From: Acidobacteriota bacterium
GTDB taxonomy: Bacteria > Acidobacteriota > Terriglobia > Terriglobales > Acidobacteriaceae
DNA: 64,000 bases
Direction of reading: 5' to 3'
NCBI GenBank assembly: GCA_021800255.1
Contig: JAJYZC010000005.1
Span: 1-64,000 of the forward strand
Shown here: piece after piece, positions 9,499-16,767 of the stretch
How the letters are laid out: each line of letters begins with the position of its first letter
Position numbering within the stretch: position 1 is the first letter of the stretch
Translations under genes and position numbers: made by a program
The notes under the pieces: model-generated
The model's input: the letters and a program-made list of their open reading frames with translations, nothing else
The model's database searches: none
What the model was told of the DNA's origin: nothing

Positions 9499-9616
9499 TC
9501 CAGAATCCCCTGCCCTTCAGATAATCTCCGGTTTCCTCTTATTCTTCGCTACCGGCTGACTTCTTTACACCATCAGCTCGCCGATGCAACGGGTCGCCTA
9601 TCATGGTAACGGTATC

Positions 9617-10732
9617 ATGTTCACTCGCTTCCGGCTGCTCATCCTCGCAACTCTATGCCAGCTTTTGCTGGCGCCCTCCGCTCTTGCGGGAGCGGCGCGC
9701 ACTCCGCACGTTCGCCCGGCTGTGCTCGACCCGCCGCCCACGCAGGCCCAGGTTCAACAAGCGATTACCCAGCTACAATCCTGGTACAACCCACAAACCG
9801 GCCTATGGGAAACCACCGGATGGTGGAATTCCGCCAATGCCCTGTCCGGACTGATCGACTTCGCCCGGACTACCCACAACCAATCCTACGACTCGATCAT
9901 CGCCCGCACCTATACGGCCAATATCCATTCCGGGTTTCTAAATCATTATTATGATGACGAAGGCTGGTGGGCCCTGACCTGGATTGACGCTTACGACCTG
10001 ACGGGGCAGGCAAAATATCTCCGCACGGCCCAGATTATCTTCGCCAATATGACGACCGGATGGGACAACACCTGCGGCGGCGGGCTGTGGTGGAGCAAGA
10101 AGCGGGCCTACAAGAATGCAATCGCGAACGAGCTGTTCCTGAGCGTCGCGGCGCACCTCTCGAACCTCGCTCTCACCGGCAAGGAGCGCGCTCAATATGC
10201 CGCCTGGGCGCAGCGGGAGTGGCATTGGTTTCGCCGCTCCGGCATGATCGAGCGCGATCACCTGATCAGCGACGGGCTCACCTCCGCCTGCCGGGACAAC
10301 CATAAAACGCATTGGACCTATAACCAGGGAGTGATTCTTGGCGGGCTCGTTGCGCTCTACCGGCATGATCGCCGGCCGTCAGACCTTCGCGAGGCTAATC
10401 GCATCGCCAGCGCAGCAATCCGGAATCTTTCCGGTCCCTATGGTATCCTCCACGAACGGTGCGAGCCAGAATGCGGCGGCGACGGCAGCCAGTTCAAGGG
10501 AATTTTCATGCGCAACCTCGCCGCGTTGTACCGGTACAGCAGCAGAAAGAGCTATCAACGATTCATACTGCGCAACGCAGACAGCATTCTCCGCCGCGAT
10601 CAATCCCCCTCCCACGCCTTCGGGCTCGTGTGGTCCGGCCCTCCCGGAGCAGCCAATGCCTCCACGCAGAGCTCCGCCCTCGAGGCCCTCGTCGCGGCAC
10701 TTCAACTTGACACCCAGGAGCATCGGCCATGA
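9617..10732 (+). CDS. GH76 endo-alpha-1,6-mannanase-type hydrolase, secreted
   Basis: The product has 371 residues from the ATG at 9617, which opens a classical signal peptide (FTRFRLLILATLCQLLLAPS, then ALAGA). The mature part is an (alpha/alpha)6 barrel with the GH76 tandem catalytic aspartates in YYDDEGWWALTW, plus DNTCGGGLWWS and THWTYNQGVILGGL. Members cleave the alpha-1,6-mannan backbone of yeast or fungal wall mannan, and some act on related alpha-mannosides. The ORF-track start 33 bases upstream would add a stretch before the signal peptide and is less likely. The stop codon overlaps the next gene as ATGA, so GH125 is translationally coupled to it. Confidence 0.9.
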   Translation: MFTRFRLLILATLCQLLLAPSALAGAARTPHVRPAVLDPPPTQAQVQQAITQLQSWYNPQTGLWETTGWWNSANALSGLIDFARTTHNQSYDSIIARTYTANIHSGFLNHYYDDEGWWALTWIDAYDLTGQAKYLRTAQIIFANMTTGWDNTCGGGLWWSKKRAYKNAIANELFLSVAAHLSNLALTGKERAQYAAWAQREWHWFRRSGMIERDHLISDGLTSACRDNHKTHWTYNQGVILGGLVALYRHDRRPSDLREANRIASAAIRNLSGPYGILHERCEPECGGDGSQFKGIFMRNLAALYRYSSRKSYQRFILRNADSILRRDQSPSHAFGLVWSGPPGAANASTQSSALEALVAALQLDTQEHRP

Positions 10733-12192
10733 CTGATTCTTCCCATCCTGCCTCCGCCTTCCCCTTCACCCGGCGTTCCCTGCTGCAGGGCGGGCTCGCA
10801 GCCTCGGTCGCCGCGGCTCTTCCGTCTCCGCTGGCGGCTTTTCCCGCCGGCTTGCCGGGCGGACGCCCTGCTCCGTCCGACAGAAAATTTACCAGCCCGG
10901 TCATCAACGCTGTCATTGCGCGGGTAAAGAAACAGATCCCTGACCCCATGCTCGCCGCCATCTTCGAGCGATGCTTTCCTAACACGCTCGACACAACTGT
11001 TTTTCCCGGCACCCGCGACGGACACCCTGACACCTTTGTCATCACCGGCGACATCGACGCCATGTGGCAGCGCGACTCCTCCGCGCAGGTGCATCCTTAC
11101 CTTCCCTTCGCCAAACAAGACCCCGGGCTGGCCCGCCTTCTGCAGGGCGTCGTGCGCCGTCAGATTCAGAACATTCTCATCGATCCCTACGCCAACGCCT
11201 TCGTTCGCAGCCCTTCCAGCCCTCCCTTGCCCTGGGCCGTACACGACCACACCGGAATGAAGCCCGGCGTCGGCGAACGCAAGTGGGAAATCGACTCTCT
11301 CTGCTACACCATTCGCCTGGCATACGGCTACTGGCGCGCAACCGGCGACACCAGCCCCTTCGACACCCATTGGCGGAGCGCCGCTCACTCCATCGTCCGC
11401 ACCTTCGCTGAGCAGCAGCGTCTCTCCGGCCACGGCCCTTATTCCTTCCTGCGACTCACCACCAATCCCCTCGATACCCTCCTGCTCAACGGCTACGGTA
11501 ACGCGGCGCGCCCCAATGGAATGATCTTCTCCATGTTTCGTCCCTCGGACGATCGCTGTACCTATCCGCTCTTTGTGCCGGCCAACCTCTTTGCCATCCG
11601 CGCACTCACGCAACTTCAGGAACTGGCCGCGGCCGTCTCCGCACACAATCTCGCCAACGAATGCGAAGCGCTGCTGCGCACCGTGCGTCCAGCGGTGCAG
11701 CAGCACGCCGTCGCCCACCATCCCACCTTCGGAGAAATCTGGGCCTACGAGGTCGATGGCTACGGCAACCATCATTGGATGGACGACGCTAACGTCCCCA
11801 GCCTCCTGAGCCTGCCCTATCTCGGCGCCTGCGACGTCCGCGATCCTCTGTATCAACGCACCAGAAAGTTCATTCTCAGCAAGGCCAATCCCTGGTTCTT
11901 CGAGGGCAGTGCGGCTTCCGGCGTGGGTAGTCCCCACACCGGGCTGGGTTATATCTGGCCAATCGCGATCATCATGCGCGCGTTAACCTCCATCGACGAC
12001 GGAGAAATTGTCCGGTGCGTCCAGTGGCTCCGCGACACCACCGCGAACACCGGCTTCATGCACGAATCCTTCGAGGAAAACCATCCCGCCAAATTCACGC
12101 GATCCTGGTTTGCTTGGGCCAATACCCTATTTGGAGAACTCATTCTCCGGCTGGCGAACCACAAGCCCGCCTTGCTGCGCCAAATCAGTTAA
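10729..12192 (+). CDS. GH125 exo-alpha-1,6-mannosidase, exported
   Basis: The product has 487 residues. A twin-arginine-type signal (FTRRSLLQGGLAASVAAALP) is followed by a GH125 catalytic (alpha/alpha)6 domain with GDIDAMWQRDSSAQVHPYLP, VGERKWEIDSLCY and SFEENHPAKFTRSWFAWANT, which are hallmark segments of the family. Enzymes of this family remove terminal alpha-1,6-linked mannose with inversion. The gene overlaps the GH76 stop by four bases, so the two enzymes are made together and probably act one after the other on alpha-mannan. It converges on the GH20 gene with only 27 bases between. Confidence 0.93.
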   Translation: MTDSSHPASAFPFTRRSLLQGGLAASVAAALPSPLAAFPAGLPGGRPAPSDRKFTSPVINAVIARVKKQIPDPMLAAIFERCFPNTLDTTVFPGTRDGHPDTFVITGDIDAMWQRDSSAQVHPYLPFAKQDPGLARLLQGVVRRQIQNILIDPYANAFVRSPSSPPLPWAVHDHTGMKPGVGERKWEIDSLCYTIRLAYGYWRATGDTSPFDTHWRSAAHSIVRTFAEQQRLSGHGPYSFLRLTTNPLDTLLLNGYGNAARPNGMIFSMFRPSDDRCTYPLFVPANLFAIRALTQLQELAAAVSAHNLANECEALLRTVRPAVQQHAVAHHPTFGEIWAYEVDGYGNHHWMDDANVPSLLSLPYLGACDVRDPLYQRTRKFILSKANPWFFEGSAASGVGSPHTGLGYIWPIAIIMRALTSIDDGEIVRCVQWLRDTTANTGFMHESFEENHPAKFTRSWFAWANTLFGELILRLANHKPALLRQIS

Positions 12193-12219
12193 CCGGCGCT
12201 CGATGCGGCTGCCAGACAA

Positions 12220-14367
12220 TCAGCCTCCGCTGTTCTCCGGAACGGATTCCACCATTCTCTTGAGCGGGCCCAGTACATCGAACTGCGTCAACGCGACCGG
12301 CTTGGCCGCCGCGTCAATTACCGCCAGTTGCTTCTGCTTCCATCCCTGCGGAGCGGCCTCGCCGGACGACAGATAGGAAACCGCCGCCACGCCAATCCGG
12401 CCCAACTGCGCCAGTTGTCCGGGACGAGCCCTGGCCTGGGCCAGCAACGGCGCGTGCTCCATCATCTTCATCACACCCGGCTCGGCGGCAATCCACTGCT
12501 CAAAAAGCTTCGTCAGCTTCATTCCGCTCGCCTGCTCTCTCCGTGGCGCCTGCAGGTACCTGGCCACCATAAGCTTAAAATCGTGCCGGAACGGAGGATC
12601 CGGCCGCAGCGCATCCACCCAGTGATCCAGCGGGTCATGGGTCGTAATCTTGTACTCGTTGGCGTGCCTGGCGCGCTGATTCCACGACACCGGCTCCATC
12701 GTTTTAGCCAGCACCCGCAACGGACCCAACTGTCCGGCGCCCGCCATCTGCCGCAGGCTCGACCACTCCTGGGAAATTTGCGTAAGTCCCAGCGATGCCA
12801 GCCGCAGCGACTCCACGTGCAACCGCCGGTACATGTCGTTCACGTTGTTTACGCTTCGCGGCGACCACAGCCGCTCGGCGATCGCCGCAGCCCGAGGCCA
12901 GATCCTCGAATCCACGGTCGTGCCGTCCACATACTCGCTCCACATACACGCTTCCCCGCCCAGAATCCGCTTCTTCTCGTCCGGCGTCAGCGTACTGCCC
13001 TCCGGAACCGGATCCACCTCGTAGTACTTTGAGGCGCGGGTCATATGATCCAGGTAATAGCCTGACGACAAAATTCCGTCGTGCCCTTGGCGCGCCGCCT
13101 TGGCTAGTGACTTGTAACCACGCCAGGACTGAATTGTCACGCTCTTCGGTAACCCCGGAACCAGCACCTCGTCCCAGCCGATCATCCGCTTGTGATACGA
13201 AGTTACAATCTTCAGCAGCCGCCGGTTGAAGTACGCCTGCAGCGCAGCCGAATTCTTCAGGTGGCGCTTCCGCATGAAGGCTTGAATCCGGGGATTCTCC
13301 CTCCACTCCACCCCGTTCACCTCGTCTCCGCCAATGTTGAAGTACGGACCGGGGAAAATCTTCACCATCTCCCCGATGAACTTGTTCAGAAACTGATAAG
13401 TGCTCTTCCGGGCCGGATCCAGCACCGGGTTAAAGACTCCGAAGCGGTCCTGAATATGAAACGGCCCCTTCGCGCTCGCGAGCTGCGGATACCCCACCAC
13501 CCACGAGCTGGTGTGTCCGGGCACATCGAACTCCGGCACCACGCGAATTCCACGCGCGTGCGCATAAGCCACAATCTCCTTTGCCTGTTGCTGCGTGTAG
13601 AACTTTCCGCCCGATCCATCTTTGGTCAGCAGCGGAAACACCTTGCTCTGTATCCTGAAGCCTTGATCGTCGCTCAGGTGCCAGTGCAGCACATTCAGTT
13701 TCACGGCCGCCATTCCGTTGATGATCTGCTTGATCTTGCTGATCGGAATGAAATGCCGGCTGCAATCTATCATCAGCCCCCGCCACGGAAAACGCGGGTG
13801 ATCCTGGATCGAAACCCCTGGTAAGAAATACTCCGTCCCGTTATTCTGCACCAGTTGCAGCAGCGTCTGCAGGCCCGCCAGCGCGCCCGCCACCGCCGGC
13901 GCATGCAGGTGAATCCCCTGCGAGGTCACCTCTAGTTGGTAGGACTCGTCAGCTATCACCGTCTGCACGGCCGCTCCCGGCCCATCCACGCTCACCACAA
14001 AGGCCGCGCCGTTGCTTGCTCCGTGCTTCACCTTGGTTGCAACAACAACCCCGGTCTGCTCCTTCAACTGCCTCATCGCGCGCGCAATCGCATGGTCCAA
14101 CCGCGCGTTATGGAACTTGTCCGTCGTCGCCGTCAATCCCGGCAGCAGCAGAAAATACCCCTGACCCACCTCCAGGCGCGCCGGCTCCGGCATCAGGTTG
14201 TTATGGAAGGCAAAGGGTGAAGAGCTGCTCCGCGCCATCGCCGGTGCAGCCGTCAGTACGGACAGCATCGCTACGCGCACAAGCCAGGAACCAGCCGTTG
14301 CGGGAGCGCCGCGTTTCTTGCGGAAAAGAGCCGGGATTCGATTCAACAGGATGGATTTTCCAGTCAT
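12220..14367 (-). CDS. GH20 beta-N-acetylhexosaminidase, exported
   Basis: The product has 715 residues from the ATG at 14367; the track start is an upstream TTG within a dispersed repeat. A basic N-terminus and hydrophobic segment (WLVRVAMLSVLTAAPAMA) suggest export. A GH20b domain is followed by the catalytic TIM barrel with FPWRGLMIDCSRHFI, LHWHLSDDQGFRI and the Asp-Glu pair in NIGGDEVNGVEW. That pair supports substrate-assisted catalysis releasing terminal GlcNAc or GalNAc. A C-terminal helical extension of about 170 residues follows. With GH29 and GH2 upstream on the same strand it would trim N-glycans or chito-oligosaccharides. The exact start is uncertain because the upstream DNA is repeat-derived. 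Confidence 0.9.
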   Translation of the reverse strand: MTGKSILLNRIPALFRKKRGAPATAGSWLVRVAMLSVLTAAPAMARSSSSPFAFHNNLMPEPARLEVGQGYFLLLPGLTATTDKFHNARLDHAIARAMRQLKEQTGVVVATKVKHGASNGAAFVVSVDGPGAAVQTVIADESYQLEVTSQGIHLHAPAVAGALAGLQTLLQLVQNNGTEYFLPGVSIQDHPRFPWRGLMIDCSRHFIPISKIKQIINGMAAVKLNVLHWHLSDDQGFRIQSKVFPLLTKDGSGGKFYTQQQAKEIVAYAHARGIRVVPEFDVPGHTSSWVVGYPQLASAKGPFHIQDRFGVFNPVLDPARKSTYQFLNKFIGEMVKIFPGPYFNIGGDEVNGVEWRENPRIQAFMRKRHLKNSAALQAYFNRRLLKIVTSYHKRMIGWDEVLVPGLPKSVTIQSWRGYKSLAKAARQGHDGILSSGYYLDHMTRASKYYEVDPVPEGSTLTPDEKKRILGGEACMWSEYVDGTTVDSRIWPRAAAIAERLWSPRSVNNVNDMYRRLHVESLRLASLGLTQISQEWSSLRQMAGAGQLGPLRVLAKTMEPVSWNQRARHANEYKITTHDPLDHWVDALRPDPPFRHDFKLMVARYLQAPRREQASGMKLTKLFEQWIAAEPGVMKMMEHAPLLAQARARPGQLAQLGRIGVAAVSYLSSGEAAPQGWKQKQLAVIDAAAKPVALTQFDVLGPLKRMVESVPENSGG

Positions 14368-14373
14368 TCCGAT

Positions 14374-14415
14374 ATCAATCTCAACAGGACTACACAATTT
14401 CCGAAAATGCCGTAG
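14374..14415 (-). repeat. Dispersed repeat A, copy at the 5' end of the GH20 gene
   Basis: The reverse strand shares an 18-base exact word, AGTCCTGTTGAGATTGAT, with 58202-58219. It also has a looser flank with GCATTTTCGGA against GCATTTTTGGA. A related word, ACTACAGTATTTCCGAAAATGC, occurs again at about 58384. The copy covers the region just upstream of, and possibly within, the start of the GH20 gene, so it may provide its leader. Confidence 0.5.
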
Positions 14416-14527
14416 GCTATCTTTCAGCAAACCTTCTTTCGCAGCATCTCTTTCCCTGCCCTGCCGGTCAGCCGCCGGCGCGCAGCGGTTAGCCCCGGAA
14501 AACGTCTTTGTTCTACGGCTTCTGGTT

Positions 14528-16204
14528 CTATAGCTTTTGGACCAGCACGGTTCCCCGCGACGCGCCTTCGATTGAGCCTTTCAGCACAACCTTGTAATTC
14601 ACGCCGGTTACGTCGATCAGCAGTGAACCGGGCGAGCCGGGAATCGTCTGCACCATCTTCGGATCGGCCTCTTCATCAAAAAGCGCCTCCACGTTGCGAA
14701 TTGCTCTCACTCGCCCCTTTTGCGGAATAAAATGCACCAGGTACTGCGCCGCTCTCGTAACCTGCCGGCTCAAGTCCACCTGAAATGTCGATCCAATCCA
14801 ATAACCCGCCGGAGCCGGCGCCCAAAGCTGGCTCGGAGCATCCCACCCCTTGGGCGGCGCCGCATGTGTATCGAATGCGGCGAAACGCAGAATCTCCGGC
14901 CGCCCCAGCGACTGGTTCACCGTCAGCCGAAGGGCCTCCACACTGGCCGGCTGCAGCGGCTGAATCCGCTTCACCCCAATCGAACTTCCCTCCGCCAGCG
15001 AATTCCACTGCCCGTCAGACAATCCCTCCACCTGATAGCGCAGCACCCTCTGGCCGAACCGGCAATCCTCCTGCAAGATGGCGTGGTCCACCCGCTGCGG
15101 CTTCGCAAAATGAATCGTCACTCTGCGCCCCACCCCGGAAGTCTCCGCCACCGGCTTGCTGAAGCGGCGGCGAATCTCCTCTCCAAACTCCTTGGCCCGC
15201 GCAAAATCCTCCTTCGCCATCCGTCCGGTCGTATTCGGCGGAACATTCAGCAGCAACTGAGCGCCCCGCCCCACCGAGCGGTAATACACCTCCAGCAACT
15301 GCTCCACCGTCATCAAATCCGTCAGGTTCGTCTTGCTCCAGTACCAGTCCGGACGCCGGATCGAAACATCGGCCTCTACCGGCATCCATACATTGCCATG
15401 CGGGGTGCTAAATCGCGCCGTGGATACCCCGGTGCTGGCCTCGGCCTCCGGCAGCGCGTTCCAGTTCGGGTAAGGCGCGAACCCGTTTTCATTGCCCACC
15501 CAGCGGATGGTCGCCTCCGGCCCTTGAAAAATCGCGGCGTGAGGAGCGTAGCGGGCAAGAATATCGGCCACCGGAATCACAATCGAACCGTCGAACCACA
15601 CCTCGACCATGGTGCTGTAACGCGAAAGCACCTCCGTCAACTGCTCCCGGTAAAGCGCGTTATAAGCCTTCTGCTCGGCCGGGGTCTTGCAGACTCCTCC
15701 CAAGCCGGCGCCGTGATACTTATCGCTGGGCGAAAGATACACGCCCAACTTCAGCCCGAACTTGCCGCACGACTTGCGCAGATCGCGCAGCACATCGCCA
15801 TGCCCGTTCTCCCATGGAATATGAGCAACGCTGTAGGATGTCGTCTTGGTTTGCCACCAGCAAAACCCTCCGGCATGCTTGGCCACGAACACGATATAGC
15901 GCGCTCCCAGGTTCAGGGCGCACTGCGCCCAGTTATCGGTGTCAATATCCGGATCGATCTCACTGAGCGGCGTGGACAGATTGTCGTATTCCCGGTTTTG
16001 CCAGGTCGCCGGTCCCAGATGAACAAACATGCCAAACTCCATCCGCTGCCACGCCAGTTGATCGGCGGTCGGTTTGGCCAGGTGTCCCGGCGCCGCGGCC
16101 ATCGGAATCGCCAGGGCTTCTTTCGTTCCAGACACGGCTGCGGCGGCCAGCGCCAGCGCTGAATCCAGCAAAAATATGCGGCGATTCACTAGAGCGCGCT
16201 TCAT
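14528..16204 (-). CDS. GH29 alpha-L-fucosidase, exported
   Basis: The product has 558 residues from the ATG at 16204. This start gives KRALVNRRIFLLDSALALAA, a basic-then-hydrophobic export signal, whereas the 31 extra residues of the track ORF are encoded by a 108-bp repeat. The catalytic barrel shows WQRMEFGMFVHLGPATW, KHAGGFCWWQTKT and the nucleophile segment VEVWFDGS typical of GH29. A C-terminal beta-sandwich domain follows. The family removes alpha-L-fucose with retention from glycans. Its companions GH20 and GH2 lie on the same strand, which suggests joint removal of capping sugars. The acid/base residue is not conserved in position in this family and was not assigned. Confidence 0.9.
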   Translation of the reverse strand: MKRALVNRRIFLLDSALALAAAAVSGTKEALAIPMAAAPGHLAKPTADQLAWQRMEFGMFVHLGPATWQNREYDNLSTPLSEIDPDIDTDNWAQCALNLGARYIVFVAKHAGGFCWWQTKTTSYSVAHIPWENGHGDVLRDLRKSCGKFGLKLGVYLSPSDKYHGAGLGGVCKTPAEQKAYNALYREQLTEVLSRYSTMVEVWFDGSIVIPVADILARYAPHAAIFQGPEATIRWVGNENGFAPYPNWNALPEAEASTGVSTARFSTPHGNVWMPVEADVSIRRPDWYWSKTNLTDLMTVEQLLEVYYRSVGRGAQLLLNVPPNTTGRMAKEDFARAKEFGEEIRRRFSKPVAETSGVGRRVTIHFAKPQRVDHAILQEDCRFGQRVLRYQVEGLSDGQWNSLAEGSSIGVKRIQPLQPASVEALRLTVNQSLGRPEILRFAAFDTHAAPPKGWDAPSQLWAPAPAGYWIGSTFQVDLSRQVTRAAQYLVHFIPQKGRVRAIRNVEALFDEEADPKMVQTIPGSPGSLLIDVTGVNYKVVLKGSIEGASRGTVLVQKL

Positions 16205-16300
16205 AGATGGCATTTGTGGCAAGCCAAGCTCCCGGGCGCCGGCCTGTTGCCGGGTCCCACACGTAGCAGAATCATCCGCATCGGGTATATGAGACACGCT
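16193..16300 (+). repeat. 108-bp element with terminal inverted repeats, copy 1
   Basis: The left end AGCGCGCTTCATAGA and the right end TATATGAGACACGCT form an imperfect terminal inverted repeat. The element is exactly as long as the copy at 58241-58348 and about four-fifths identical by eye. The inner stem GCGCCGGC/GCCGGGTCCC is degraded. The element abuts and slightly overlaps the start codon of the GH29 gene, so it forms that gene's leader. Confidence 0.7.
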
Positions 16301-16350
16301 GAATGCTCTCCGGATCCTTATATCTACTGTTTATCACGCTTCCTTTCACA

Positions 16351-16735
16351 CTAACTGTCTCCGGCAATCCCTTGCCCTCGCGGGAAAACGCCGGCCTTCA
16401 CGAACTGGTATCCCCCGGCCTCGAACAGAGTCGAAATCCGCACTCCGCACGGCCCGCAGATGGTTGGCAGCGCGCCGTCACGCATAGCGCCAGAACGGCG
16501 CGCTGTGAAGATAACAATAACAGACAATTTGCAGCGAAAGAAGCAGCTCCCCAGACAGCATGGATGAGCGGCTGCAAAATAATCCAGCAGCATCGCCCAG
16601 CCAATCAGAAACCCGATACGCAAGAGGTATACCGGCCACAGGCTGAATCAGAACCATGCCGTAAAAGATCAGGTCCCATAAAATAAGAACCTTTCTCAGA
16701 CGGAGTGTAGAGGCCTGCCGGGCCGTTGCTGGCAT
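16351..16735 (-). pseudogene. APC-superfamily permease remnant with internal deletion
   Basis: The reverse strand reads LRLRKVLILWDLIFYGMVLI then QPVAGIPLAYR, the typical first transmembrane helix of amino-acid/polyamine permeases of the APC type. In another frame FLIGWAMLLDY follows, as in the third helix (GWAM.LDYL), then remnants resembling PLI..VWGA and a degraded GVRIS. Helix 2 and everything after helix 5 are missing and at least one frameshift is present. It lies in the GH2-GH29 spacer on the same strand. A sugar or amino-acid permease gene was probably once part of the operon and has been lost. Confidence 0.6.
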
Positions 16736-16767
16736 GGCGGCAATCTCCGGCTCGGGGTCGAATACTC

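Noticed and set aside
16205-16297. Extended N-terminus of the GH29 ORF
   Set aside because: The extra 31 codons are the 108-bp repeat; the ATG at 16204 opens a proper export signal.
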